From positions 124,001 through 188,000 of the forward strand of contig NZ_SJPI01000001.1 of NCBI RefSeq assembly GCF_007859865.1: DNA of 64,000 nt, read 5' to 3'. Source of the DNA: Rubripirellula amarantea (GTDB taxonomy: Bacteria > Planctomycetota > Planctomycetia > Pirellulales > Pirellulaceae). This document shows positions 9,658-18,565 of this stretch, one piece after another. The translations under genes were made by a program, and so were the position numbers. How positions within the stretch are numbered: the stretch's first letter is position 1; each line of letters opens with the position of its first letter. Under the pieces are notes generated by a model. It searched no databases and was not told the DNA's origin. It worked only from the letters and a program-made list of their open reading frames with translations.

Positions 9658-11184
9658 CTACCGACCCTGAATATCAGCGAGCTTGTTCATCGAATCCTTC
9701 AGACTTGCATACAGGTCGCGATAAATGGGGAAAAGCTCGTCATATCGTTTTACTGCCGAACGGTCGGGTTTCGTTTCATCAGCCACTTTGATCGTAGCTT
9801 TGCAGGCTGCCTCGACGTTGCGATAGGCACCATCACCTACGGCCGCAAGCAGAGCCACGCCGAACGCGGGACCTTGCTCGACCTCCAACGTGGTGATTTT
9901 CTTCCCAAATACATCGGCTTGCATTTGTCGCCACATTGGATTCTTGCTTCCGCCACCTGAAGCTCGCACCTGCTTAACCGGCACGTCAAGCGATTCGATG
10001 ATTGCTAAACTGTCCCGAAGCGCGAAAGTGATTCCTTCCATCACACATCGAGTCAGATGCCCGCGAGTATGCGTTGTGTTGAGTCCCACAAAACTACCTC
10101 GTGCGTTCGGGTCAGCGTGCGGTGTACGTTCGCCATTGAGGTATGGCAAGAACAGTAAACCGTTGCTTCCTGCGGCAACCTTTTCGGCTTCCCGAGTCGC
10201 CGCCTCGTAACGAGACTTTTCGGGAATCCCAGCTAGACCTTGAACAACCGAATCAACCCACCATTGCAAGGCACCGCCACTAGTGAGGTTCACACCCATC
10301 ATGTGCCACTTGCCGTTCACTGCATGGCAGAACGTATGAAGCCGACCTGCTGCATCGTATTGAGGCTCGTCGCTGTGAACGAACATGACTCCGCTGGTAC
10401 CGATCGAGGTACTGAGCACGCCGGATTTGACGACGCCATTTCCGACCGCTCCAGCGGCGCAATCGCCGGCACCCCCGACGACCTTGCAATCGGTAGTCAA
10501 TCCAAGCTGTTTCGCAGCTTGGCTAGTGAGCGTGCCGGTGACTTCATCGCTTTCAACCACTCGAGGCAGCAAGGCGGCATCGAGTTCGATTTTGCTGAGC
10601 AGTTTGGTAGACCACTTTCGCTTTACCACATCAAGCAAGAGCGTGCCGCTGGCATCGCTAACTTCGGTAACGTAATCGCCCGTTAGGCGACGCCTGATCT
10701 CGTCCTTGGGAAGCAACACTTTCGCGAGACGATCGAAGTTGCGTTTTTCGTTGTCTCGCAACCAAAGAATCTTGGGAGCTTGAAAGCCCGTCAAGGCTGG
10801 GTTGGCAACCAACTTGATCAACGCGTTCCGACCTCCGGCTTTAGCCGTGATCTCTTCACACTGAGCCGCAGTGCGTTGGTCGTTCCAAAGCAGAGCAGGG
10901 CGGATCACGTTATCGTCCTTGTCCAGGAAAACCGACCCATGCATTTGCCCGCTCAATCCGATCGCTTTGACAGCCTCCGGCTTAACCTTGCTGGCCTTCA
11001 TCACTTCGCGAACCGTCGACACAGTCGCTTTCCACCAGTGTTCCGGATCTTGCTGAGTCCAACCTGGCTTGGGTTGTTCAAGCGGATACTCGGCATTCGC
11101 TTCTGCAATCACCTTGCCGCTAACGTCAATCAAAAGCGTTTTGGTGCCGCTGGTCCCAATGTCGATGCCGAGGTAGTAACTCAT
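9658..11184 (-). CDS. xylB: xylulokinase
   Basis: 508 residues, the usual length. FGGY-kinase features are visible: the N-terminal phosphate loop YYLGIDIGTSGTKTLLIDVSG, the xylulokinase-type GLSGQMHGSVFLD near residue 80, LWNDQRT, and the C-terminal ATP-binding segment VRASGGGSKNPMWRQMQADVFG. It phosphorylates D-xylulose with ATP, feeding pentose into the pentose phosphate pathway. No xylose isomerase or transporter gene is adjacent, so it appears monocistronic here. Other FGGY substrates cannot be fully excluded, but the SGQMHG motif is characteristic of XylB. Confidence 0.92.
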   Translation of the reverse strand: MSYYLGIDIGTSGTKTLLIDVSGKVIAEANAEYPLEQPKPGWTQQDPEHWWKATVSTVREVMKASKVKPEAVKAIGLSGQMHGSVFLDKDDNVIRPALLWNDQRTAAQCEEITAKAGGRNALIKLVANPALTGFQAPKILWLRDNEKRNFDRLAKVLLPKDEIRRRLTGDYVTEVSDASGTLLLDVVKRKWSTKLLSKIELDAALLPRVVESDEVTGTLTSQAAKQLGLTTDCKVVGGAGDCAAGAVGNGVVKSGVLSTSIGTSGVMFVHSDEPQYDAAGRLHTFCHAVNGKWHMMGVNLTSGGALQWWVDSVVQGLAGIPEKSRYEAATREAEKVAAGSNGLLFLPYLNGERTPHADPNARGSFVGLNTTHTRGHLTRCVMEGITFALRDSLAIIESLDVPVKQVRASGGGSKNPMWRQMQADVFGKKITTLEVEQGPAFGVALLAAVGDGAYRNVEAACKATIKVADETKPDRSAVKRYDELFPIYRDLYASLKDSMNKLADIQGR

Positions 11185-11425
11185 AAGAATAGATTAATCT
11201 TGCGTGGCGATGGGGAAGTAAAACGAAACGTGAAGGCCTAGTTAAGACTCACACTTGAACGACTGATTCTAAGCGATTCAAAACAGCGAATTCGCATCGC
11301 GAGAACTGGCAGACACTATAGTGCGTATTACCGTTGCACTGTAGCGATGAGCACTCAATCTCGTCGCAAAACTTTGCCGTCGCGAATCTACTCGACCTTT
11401 CAATTCGAACCCGCAGTGACTTCCC

Positions 11426-12847
11426 GTGTTATCGAATCTTCACCAGAAGCCCCCTGTTGCGAAAGACAACGACCAAGCCGCGTTCCCGCCAGGAAACATC
11501 CCCAGACTTAATCGCCGAAACTGGCTGACGGTTACCGCAGCAGCTTCCTGCGGGCTGATGGTAGGCTGCCCTCAACCAACCACGCCCGAGCAGTCCGAAA
11601 CTAAAATCCCGCCGACTAGCTCTACGGTGCCGTTACGGATTTTGATGGTGGCAGATGATTCAACCGCCGACGTCATCCGGCGCGGCTGGGCGGCGGTGTC
11701 CGAACAACCCTTGACCATCGAAGTGATGGGAAAGGGCAGTCGGTTAGACTCGTTTGACGTAGACCAGCTACTTGAAGCGGCAAAGAAAAGCGACATCTTG
11801 TGGGTTCCGCATTTCGCCATCCCGGATTTGGTGGCTGCCGGCGGGGTTGATTCATTCAAAGACGATTCCACACTCGATGCAGTCAATGCAATGCTGCCTG
11901 CTATTCGAAATGGCCTCACCCAGTACGCTGGCGAAGTCCATTGCATCCCACTGGGTCCCACCCTTCCGGTTGTGATGTCAGTCGATTCAGTCGCCAGTAT
12001 TCAATCTTGGCAGGGCTACGACAAAGCAGTGACAGAAACCTGGAAGGGTAAAGCTGCCGAGCCTACTTCCGAAGGCTGGGCTGGCATGATGTTCCTATGG
12101 CGTTGTGGAAACATAGTCGATCGTTGGTTGTTCGACCAAAACAACTTCGACCCACTCATCACCGGTGATGACTACGTGGCCGTGCTGGAACAAATGAAAC
12201 AGACCCATGACCGGTACGAAATAAAAGACCTAAGCCCATCCGAAATCACAGCGATGGTTGCTGGTGGTGAACTTCGCGGCGGGATTAGTTATCCGATTGA
12301 CAGTCAGTCGAGTAATTCATCGGCGCTTGACGTAACCGCACTGCCACGGCGCGTGGACGATAAAATTACCGACGATGTAGAGGAAGCGCTAAGAGCGACA
12401 AGTTCAAGCGAGCACTTTAGCGTGCTGTTCGATGCGATGACGCCCGTTTTAGCAATTTCGGCAAGTTGCCGACAAACAGCCTCGTCCAAGACTTTCATTA
12501 GCTGGATCACAGGCGGCGAGAGCAGTGGTAACTCGCGACGTGAGTTGCCCGCCGTGTTCCCTAACACGCCAAGAATCGCCTCGTCGGAATCATCCGATGG
12601 TTTTGAATACGCGGCAACCCGAGATCGGATACTGGCTCAGCCTTTGACGCTGCCAGGACTAACAGTGCTCAACGCACCAAGCTACTACCAAGCGATCGAC
12701 CATGCGGTTCGAGCGTGTTTGTATCAAGACCAACCCGCTAAGAATGCACTCGCCGAAGCCGCTTCGACGTGGTCCAAGCTGACCGATGAAATCGGGATGC
12801 AGCAGCAGCTCAAAGCTTGGCGAAGGTCGCGTGGACTGCGAGCGTAA
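11426..12847 (+). CDS. extracellular solute-binding lipoprotein (ABC-type), orphan
   Basis: 473 residues from a GTG at 11426; the true start is uncertain because the export signal only begins at residue 29. NRRNWLTVTAAASCGLMVGC (29-48) has a twin-arginine-like pair, a hydrophobic stretch and a lipobox ending in Cys. The mature part (VPLRILMVADDSTADVIRRGW, later SEGWAGMMFLWRCG, and an SBP-like helical C-terminus) resembles bacterial extracellular solute-binding family 1. No permease or ATPase gene is nearby, so the transporter partner or even a transport role is unproven. A hairpin terminator follows about 100 bp downstream. Confidence 0.68.
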   Translation: MLSNLHQKPPVAKDNDQAAFPPGNIPRLNRRNWLTVTAAASCGLMVGCPQPTTPEQSETKIPPTSSTVPLRILMVADDSTADVIRRGWAAVSEQPLTIEVMGKGSRLDSFDVDQLLEAAKKSDILWVPHFAIPDLVAAGGVDSFKDDSTLDAVNAMLPAIRNGLTQYAGEVHCIPLGPTLPVVMSVDSVASIQSWQGYDKAVTETWKGKAAEPTSEGWAGMMFLWRCGNIVDRWLFDQNNFDPLITGDDYVAVLEQMKQTHDRYEIKDLSPSEITAMVAGGELRGGISYPIDSQSSNSSALDVTALPRRVDDKITDDVEEALRATSSSEHFSVLFDAMTPVLAISASCRQTASSKTFISWITGGESSGNSRRELPAVFPNTPRIASSESSDGFEYAATRDRILAQPLTLPGLTVLNAPSYYQAIDHAVRACLYQDQPAKNALAEAASTWSKLTDEIGMQQQLKAWRRSRGLRA

Positions 12848-12950
12848 GAGGTAACTTGGCTGGTGAAGCTTAACGGGCACTAAGATCACCTGCCAATTCG
12901 CTGCGTGATGTTCTCATGTGACAGAACCGATGTCGCGACGAAACAAAAAA

Positions 12951-12976
12951 AGCCACCCATCGGACCATGGGTGGCT
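12951..12976 (-). terminator. strong intrinsic terminator after rplQ (bidirectional)
   Basis: AGCCACCCAT (12951-12960) and ATGGGTGGCT (12967-12976) form a perfect 10-bp stem with a 6-base loop. On the minus strand the stem is followed by a long T-run (the A-run 12945-12951 on plus), ideal for ending the rpsM-rpsK-rpoA-rplQ transcript 27 bp past rplQ. On the plus strand five Ts follow, so it may also stop transcription coming from the solute-binding protein gene. Confidence 0.9.
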
Positions 12977-13003
12977 TTTTCAATTGTCTGTAGAAAGCGA
13001 AAC

Positions 13004-13612
13004 CTAGGCTTCTGCTTCAGCCGCAGGCTCTTCGCTCTTTGTGGCTGGGGCGTCATCGAACGATGGCTTTTCGGCCTTGCGCTTCACTCGATCATTCTTA
13101 CCAACCAGTTCAAGGATCGCTCGTGGACCATTGTCACCAAGTCGTGGCATCGCCAACTTCAACACGCGAGTGTATCCGCCTGGTCGATCCGCAAAGCGTT
13201 CAGCGATGGTATCGAAAAGAATCTTGGCTGCTTCCTTGTCACCAATGAGCTGAATGACACGGCGTCGAGCGGCGACGACGGGTGCACGAGCGGCGGACCA
13301 CTTTTGCCAATCATCGCTCTTACGCCACTGCTTGTAAGCATCGCTGCCACGGTCGGCTTTGGTCTCGTACTTGCGAGCCTCTTCCACGTTTGGCAATGTC
13401 TTCTTGGCAATCGTAATGCACTTCTCGACCAAAGGACGGACTTCCTTCGCCTTATGAAGCGTGGTCGTGATTCGACCGGGTGCTTTAGGCGCATTGTCGT
13501 CGTAAGTGGCATCACGCTCGGTCAAAAACAGAGCGCTGGCAAGGTTCTTAAGCATAGCCTTGCGGTGGCTTGGGCTGCGGCCGAGGGTCCGGCCTCGTCG
13601 TCGGTGACGCAT
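13004..13612 (-). CDS. rplQ: 50S ribosomal protein L17 with lineage-specific insertions
   Basis: 202 residues, against about 115-130 in most bacteria. The N-terminus MRHRRRGRTLGRSPSHRKAML and the C-terminal core GGYTRVLKLAMPRLGDNGPRAILELV are unmistakable bL17. The extra length comes from about 12 residues after LFLTERD, about 45 residues rich in Lys, Trp and Ala (roughly residues 72-116) in the middle of the domain, and a charged Glu/Ala-rich tail after residue 175. Last gene of the rpsM-rpsK-rpoA-rplQ unit, ending just before a strong terminator. Insertions of this kind are probably solvent-exposed on the ribosome near the exit tunnel, where L17 sits. Confidence 0.95.
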   Translation of the reverse strand: MRHRRRGRTLGRSPSHRKAMLKNLASALFLTERDATYDDNAPKAPGRITTTLHKAKEVRPLVEKCITIAKKTLPNVEEARKYETKADRGSDAYKQWRKSDDWQKWSAARAPVVAARRRVIQLIGDKEAAKILFDTIAERFADRPGGYTRVLKLAMPRLGDNGPRAILELVGKNDRVKRKAEKPSFDDAPATKSEEPAAEAEA

Positions 13613-13707
13613 GACGTTATCAGGGGGCTATAAAGTTGTTACTGAAAATTCGATCAACAGTCTGATCGAAGTTAAGGAACCGACGTTCAAATACGTCGGT
13701 TGCCAAA

Positions 13708-14703
13708 TTAAAACATTGGCTGGTTAGGAACTCTCATTCCGAGGTGCAAGCCGTACTGGCTAAGCTTTTCCCGGACTTCATTGAGCGTCGTGTCGCCGAA
13801 GTTGCGAACTTCCAAGAGCGAATCTTCGGTGCGTTGCACCAAGTCACGCACAGTTTGAATGTTCTCACTTTCGAGACAGTTATTTGCACGCACCGACAAT
13901 CGCATGTCAGCGAGCGTCATGTTCAACTTCGCCTCAAGCTGTGCCTCAGGCGAACCGGCACCGCCACGTGCGGCCGAGAAAATGCTCGGTCCAAGCTCGC
14001 GGTATTGCACGAAAGGATTGAGGTGCTTGCGAAGGATCTTCGCTGCTTCGACAAGTGAAAGCTCGGGGCTGACGCTACCGTCGGTCCAGATCTCTAAATT
14101 CAATCGGTCGTAGTTCGTCTTCTGACCAACTCGAGTCTCTTCAACTTCGTATCGAACTCGAGTGATAGGACTGAACACGGCGTCGATTGGAATGATTCCG
14201 ATTTCGTGATCAACGGTGCTGTGCTCGGTGCTTGGCACATAACCGCGACCGTTCTCGACGACCATTTCGACCATGAAATCCACATCGGCGGTCAGCGTTG
14301 CAATGACGTGATCTTTGTTGATGACTTCAACATCAGAATCGGTTTGCACGTCGGCTCCGGTGATGACACCGGCCTTGTTGCTTTCGATCGTGATCACGCG
14401 AGTCGCTTCGCTGTGATTGCGCACAACAAGGCTCTTCACGTTCAAAACGATCTGCGTAACGTCTTCTACGACACCCGGGATCGAGGTGAATTCATGCTGA
14501 GCACCGCGAATCTTGATCTGCGTGACGGCACTTCCCATCAGGCTGCTCAAGAGCACGCGACGAAGACTATTACCAACGCTTGCACCAAAGCCGCGCTCGA
14601 AAGGTTCAGCGGTGAACTTACCGTAGCTGGATGTCAGGGTATCACGATCAACTTCCAAATTGCTTGGAAGTTCCATGCCTCGCCAACGAATGTGCATCGT
14701 CAT
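13708..14703 (-). CDS. rpoA: DNA-directed RNA polymerase alpha subunit
   Basis: 331 residues. The N-terminal dimerisation domain includes [25 protein letters not shown], split here over the conserved GxxxGNxLRRxLLS motif, and [14 protein letters not shown]. The C-terminal domain (about 260-331) has [17 protein letters not shown] and [13 protein letters not shown], the helix-hairpin-helix part that contacts UP elements and activators. A second ATG six bases downstream is an equally good start. It lies between rpsK and rplQ; rpsD, which precedes rpoA in many bacteria, is absent from the 169-bp gap upstream. Confidence 0.97.
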   Translation of the reverse strand: MTMHIRWRGMELPSNLEVDRDTLTSSYGKFTAEPFERGFGASVGNSLRRVLLSSLMGSAVTQIKIRGAQHEFTSIPGVVEDVTQIVLNVKSLVVRNHSEATRVITIESNKAGVITGADVQTDSDVEVINKDHVIATLTADVDFMVEMVVENGRGYVPSTEHSTVDHEIGIIPIDAVFSPITRVRYEVEETRVGQKTNYDRLNLEIWTDGSVSPELSLVEAAKILRKHLNPFVQYRELGPSIFSAARGGAGSPEAQLEAKLNMTLADMRLSVRANNCLESENIQTVRDLVQRTEDSLLEVRNFGDTTLNEVREKLSQYGLHLGMRVPNQPMF

Positions 14704-14872
14704 AAAACCTCAGTTCTGGGAACAGATGTTGTAGGATTATTGGTAGGGGGTGCAAATGAAGCGGGAAGGTCACTTGCGAAAATCGGCAACGTCGGTGCGG
14801 GCCGCAGTTGCCGTTTGAGTTTCATCACTGCCACCCAACGAGAAATCGATGAGTGAGCAAACCATCGGCCGA

Positions 14873-15256
14873 TTAGACGCGACGCTTTTTACGAGGGCGG
14901 CATCCGTTGTGAGGAATCGGGGTTACTTCCTCGATCAACTTCACATTCAAACCAGCGGCCTGCAACGAAGTGATAGCACTCTCGCGGCCCGAACCTGGGC
15001 CCTTAACCTTCACTTCAACATCACGCATGCCGAATTTCTGAGCCTTTTCAGCAGCTTGCTGTGCAGCACACTGACCGGCGAAAGGGGTGCTCTTACGACT
15101 ACCCTTGAACCCGCTCGTTCCAGCACTGGCCCAGCAAAGCGTATCGCCCTTGGGATCAGTGATGGTCACGGTCGTGTTATTGAACGTTGCGTGAATGTGA
15201 GCAACGCCGCTGGAGACGTTGCGACGGACGCGTTTCTTTTTGTTGGTCTTTGCCAC
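14873..15256 (-). CDS. rpsK: 30S ribosomal protein S11
   Basis: 127 residues from a GTG at 15256 that reads [15 protein letters not shown], the usual S11 N-terminus. An upstream in-frame start would add 24 residues unlike any S11. Conserved parts include [18 protein letters not shown] and the C-terminal [10 protein letters not shown]. Residues of the 690 loop-binding tail are intact. It is second in the rpsM-rpsK-rpoA-rplQ unit, 96 bp after rpsM. Confidence 0.96.
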   Translation of the reverse strand: MAKTNKKKRVRRNVSSGVAHIHATFNNTTVTITDPKGDTLCWASAGTSGFKGSRKSTPFAGQCAAQQAAEKAQKFGMRDVEVKVKGPGSGRESAITSLQAAGLNVKLIEEVTPIPHNGCRPRKKRRV

Positions 15257-15352
15257 GGCAAAGTTCTCTGCAAATTCGTTGGATAGTGATTGTGTGTGAG
15301 GTCCAGAAACTCGCGGTGACGGCACCACGAGTTGCCAATTGAGGTCTTCGAA

Positions 15353-15736
15353 CTAGCGAAGATCCTTCACGCCCTTCTTGCCGGCAACGGTTTTACGCGG
15401 GCCTTTACGGGTACGTGAGTTTGTCTTGGTGCGTTGTCCGCGAACGGGCAAGCCAACACGGTGACGCATTCCACGGTACGACTTGATTTCTCGCAGTCGT
15501 GAAATGTTCTGTGCGACTTGGCGACGCAACGGGCCTTCGACCGTGTAGTCACGCTCGAGCAATGCAGCGATACGACCGAGTTCGTCTTCGTTGACGTCGG
15601 AAGCAGGTCGCTTTGGGTCAATGCCCAACTTCTCACATACTTCACGAGCGGACGGTAGTCCGAGCCCATAAAGATAAGTTAGTGAGTATTGGATCTGTTT
15701 GTCGTTTGGGATATCGACGCCCATCAAACGGGGCAT
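15353..15736 (-). CDS. rpsM: 30S ribosomal protein S13
   Basis: 127 residues beginning MPRLMGVDIPNDKQIQYSLTYLYGLG, with the helix-two-turn-helix region and the basic C-terminal tail HRVGLPVRGQRTKTNSRTRKG that contacts tRNA in the P site. First gene of the operon. rpmJ (L36), which often precedes rpsM, was searched for upstream and not found. Confidence 0.97.
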   Translation of the reverse strand: MPRLMGVDIPNDKQIQYSLTYLYGLGLPSAREVCEKLGIDPKRPASDVNEDELGRIAALLERDYTVEGPLRRQVAQNISRLREIKSYRGMRHRVGLPVRGQRTKTNSRTRKGPRKTVAGKKGVKDLR

Positions 15737-16056
15737 AACCAGACTCCGAGTTCAAACGGTGGAATGAAGTGTGTACAGGTAGACAATCAGTGTCAAAATC
15801 ATTTCGGGAGGGAATCGTCAGAGAGAAAGCACTCGCAAAACCATGTGTTTTTCGAGACTTTACCGACGATCCATTGCCGCAGTTGGATCAGCACCCCGAC
15901 AAAGTGAGGCCTGGTTTTCAACCAAAATCTTGTCCAAACGCTCGCTTCTAGTCACAAAGCTCTGGGCAAGAATCCCGGAATATACCGCTCGGCCCCCTTT
16001 TTGCTCAAGTGGTAACGACCAAGGAATTGGAATGAATTCTCAGAAGAATGTCCCGA
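15737..16056 (-). promoter_or_regulatory. upstream region of the rpsM operon with a candidate -35 element
   Basis: This 320-bp gap between folA and rpsM carries no gene on either strand. On the minus strand a perfect TTGACA (15796-15791) lies about 55 bp before the rpsM start, with a weak -10-like TACACA at a short 15-bp spacing. The assignment as the operon promoter rests on position and the -35 match only. Confidence 0.3.
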
Positions 16057-16593
16057 TCAGTGCCGAACACTCTTTTTTCGTCGAAGTTTCACGAATTCCG
16101 TTGGCACATCGTCTCTGTCCGACGCCGGAATTCGGGTCTGCTCGACGATATCAAAGCCACTGAGGTCAAGATCCAAATGGGTATCGCCCTGCACCTGCGA
16201 AAGCACTCGCGTCAGGAATACCTTTTCACATGAAGGCATCAACTGCCGGTAAATCTCGGCTCCACCCACCACATACGCTCCGTTCTTGGCTGATCCGGCC
16301 AGTTCCGCGGCAACCTCCAGGGCTTCTTCGGGACTTTTAGCACGATGCACCCCGTCAGCGGACCACTCGTCCTGGCGAGTGATGACGACCGTTTGCCGAC
16401 CTGGGAGCGGACGACCAATTGAGTCATACGTTTTCCGCCCCATGATCAAAACGCCACCGAGGGTCAATTTCTTGAATCGCCGCAGATCACTGCTCAAACG
16501 CCACGGCATATCACCGTTTAGCCCGATCACCCCAGCCGGAGTCATGGCCACGATTGCAGTCAAAGCCCCCACTGAAGACACCTTGTCACTCAC
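16057..16593 (-). CDS. folA: dihydrofolate reductase
   Basis: 178 residues from GTG 16593. Typical features: [32 protein letters not shown], with the Trp-Arg-Leu and Asp that bind dihydrofolate, [21 protein letters not shown] for NADPH binding, and [13 protein letters not shown]. It regenerates tetrahydrofolate after thymidylate synthesis. Its GTG overlaps the thyA stop (GTGA), so the two are translationally coupled. The C-terminal Arg/Lys-rich tail RRKKS is short and unremarkable. Confidence 0.95.
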   Translation of the reverse strand: MSDKVSSVGALTAIVAMTPAGVIGLNGDMPWRLSSDLRRFKKLTLGGVLIMGRKTYDSIGRPLPGRQTVVITRQDEWSADGVHRAKSPEEALEVAAELAGSAKNGAYVVGGAEIYRQLMPSCEKVFLTRVLSQVQGDTHLDLDLSGFDIVEQTRIPASDRDDVPTEFVKLRRKKSVRH

Positions 16594-17387
16594 ACCGCCA
16601 CCGGAGCTTTAATTGCAGGGTGGGGGTCGTAATCAACCAGCGTAAAATCATCGAACTGAAACTGGTCAATCGACTCGGGTGACGAACGTATCTGGATCTG
16701 AGGCAATGGACGCGGATGACGCGAAAGCTGCTCTTTGGCTTGGTCGAAATGATTGCGGTATAGATGCAGGTCGCCCAAGGTATGAACGAACTCCCCTGGC
16801 TTGAGTCCCGTTACCTTGGCCATCATCATCGTCAGCAACGCGTAGCTGGCGATGTTAAAGGGAACGCCAAGGAACATATCTGCACTGCGTTGATAGAGCT
16901 GACAGGAAAGCCGATCCCCCGCCACGTAAAACTGAAATAGCAGATGGCAAGGTGGCAGCGCCATATCAGGCACATCGGCAACATTCCACGCCGATACGAT
17001 TAACCGGCGCGATTGCGGATTCTTGCGAATTTCGTCCTGCACCCACGCGATCTGGTCAATCGTTTGGCCAGCCTTGTGTGACTGCCAAGATCGCCATTGC
17101 CGGCCATAGACAGGCCCAAGCTCACCATCTTCGTCGGCCCACTCGTCCCAAATCGAAACTCCGTTCTCTTTAAGCCACTTGATGTTGGTGTCTCCTCGAA
17201 GAAACCACAACAACTCGTAAATGATCGACCGAACGTGCAGCTTCTTCGTCGTCAGCAAAGGAAATCCTTCGCTAAGGTCAAACCGCATTTGCCGGCCAAA
17301 CAGACCTCGCGTGCCCACACCAGTGCGGTCGTCGCGATCAAGTCCGTGGTGAAGTACTTCGTCCAATAATTGCAGATAGGTCCGCAT
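16590..17387 (-). CDS. thyA: thymidylate synthase
   Basis: 265 residues, the same length class as E. coli ThyA. Visible motifs: [19 protein letters not shown], the nucleotide-binding segment [21 protein letters not shown], the catalytic cysteine in [13 protein letters not shown], and the C-terminal [16 protein letters not shown] closing the active site. It methylates dUMP using methylenetetrahydrofolate. It is the middle gene of a methyltransferase-thyA-folA operon with 3-bp and minus 4-bp junctions. Confidence 0.97.
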   Translation of the reverse strand: MRTYLQLLDEVLHHGLDRDDRTGVGTRGLFGRQMRFDLSEGFPLLTTKKLHVRSIIYELLWFLRGDTNIKWLKENGVSIWDEWADEDGELGPVYGRQWRSWQSHKAGQTIDQIAWVQDEIRKNPQSRRLIVSAWNVADVPDMALPPCHLLFQFYVAGDRLSCQLYQRSADMFLGVPFNIASYALLTMMMAKVTGLKPGEFVHTLGDLHLYRNHFDQAKEQLSRHPRPLPQIQIRSSPESIDQFQFDDFTLVDYDPHPAIKAPVAV

Positions 17388-17390
17388 TGC

Positions 17391-18086
17391 CTACTCCGGT
17401 CGTTTCCAATCAATCGTCCAATGCCGATCCGACGTCATTTGAACGCAGTGAACCTCCACGCCAAGCCCCCTGATGATTTCCTCGGTTTCTTGAAGCGATA
17501 ACGACGCGAGCAATGATTGACGAAGCAACTGCTGAGCGTATTCGGATTCGCCTTCGCCGTGCAAACCAACCAACCGTTCAATTTCTTCATGCGTTGAAGG
17601 CCGAACCAGATCGCGAATAAACATACGCCCACCCGGAGCGGTAACTCTCACCAGTTCAGCAATTGCCTGGGCTGGTTCGGAACAATGGTGCACGAGCGTG
17701 TTTGAAACGACGGTGTCAGCAAACCCATCGTCATAGATGTCAAAGGCGGTTACGTCCCCGAACTGAAGCGTGATTCGATCGGCCAAACCCGCAATCTCAA
17801 TTTCCATCTTTGCGATTTCGAGCATTTCGACTTCGTTGTCGATCGCCATGATCTGCCAGGGTGCGGCCGCATATCCGTACTCCGATTCGGAAAGACGTTT
17901 GCCAATGCGGATGGGGATGTCAGCCGGACCACATCCAATGTCCATCACCCGTGGTCCAACCTTTCCATTTTTAAACAAGTCGTCCACGAACTGCTGGTTC
18001 ACCAACGAATGGTCCATTTCGTGGTACGCCGCAGCATCAGCACGAGCATCAATGGGTGCGGGCTCTGGAATTCGATGCAGGTTCAC
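17391..18086 (-). CDS. class I SAM-dependent methyltransferase, substrate unknown
   Basis: 231 residues from a GTG at 18086, chosen because GAGGAAA lies at good spacing upstream; the reading frame is open for 17 more residues before it. Motif I is RVMDIGCGPADIPIRIG, motif II AIDNEVEML, and the post-motif region has VSNTLVHHCSEPAQAIAELVRVTAPGG. The start HRIPEPAPIDARADAAAYHEMDH is shared by a family of uncharacterised methyltransferases that I cannot tie to a substrate. The gene is 3 bp before thyA, which suggests co-transcription with folate-dependent nucleotide synthesis. Confidence 0.83.
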   Translation of the reverse strand: MNLHRIPEPAPIDARADAAAYHEMDHSLVNQQFVDDLFKNGKVGPRVMDIGCGPADIPIRIGKRLSESEYGYAAAPWQIMAIDNEVEMLEIAKMEIEIAGLADRITLQFGDVTAFDIYDDGFADTVVSNTLVHHCSEPAQAIAELVRVTAPGGRMFIRDLVRPSTHEEIERLVGLHGEGESEYAQQLLRQSLLASLSLQETEEIIRGLGVEVHCVQMTSDRHWTIDWKRPE

Positions 18087-18565
18087 AAACAATTTCCTCG
18101 ATAGCAGGTCAAAACGAAAGGATGAGCAAGGGCGCAAGATGCAGTAGAACCGGTTGGATTCTGGATGACACCCTACCCCTGCGGCGCCTCGAGAATCAGG
18201 GGTAATCTTACGAACAAACCTTCAGGGTGGCCTCCGATCAAGGTCAGTGGACAGTTAGTGACTGCAGGCTTGCATCGCATCACCGTGATTCCTAATACCG
18301 TCCATTCCCCCGCTAAGACGCCTCTCAGGGCCACCGTAGTGCATAATCAGAAAATTCCTCCTAATCCCACCAATTTGCCGCTCGTCCAGACTACAACTTA
18401 CTGACAAAATGGTCTGCGATTGAGGCGGAGCAATGCGAATTCCTGACACGCTGATTACTTTGGAAGCTCTCCATAGCAATCGGGCGACTAAACGGTTCTT
18501 GCACAGCCTAGGCGGTTTAGGTCGTGCTCCCGTCGCTGAACATTTCATCCAGAACGAGTTAAGTC
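18087..18565. other. divergent intergenic region with an inverted repeat
   Basis: About 480 bp between the methyltransferase operon (minus) and the exopolysaccharide cluster (plus). No convincing gene is seen. An 8-bp inverted repeat, TACCCCTG (18174-18181) and CAGGGGTA (18197-18204) with a 15-base loop, could be an operator or transcript hairpin. A divergent promoter region is expected here. Confidence 0.4.

Noticed and set aside
12905-13633. 242-codon open frame on plus, opposite rplQ
   Set aside because: It is antisense to the confidently identified L17 gene and crosses the strong terminator; its product has no family features.
15737-16056. Possible rpmJ (L36) gene before rpsM
   Set aside because: I read the minus strand of the gap and found no short basic Cys-rich frame of the L36 type; only a candidate -35 element.
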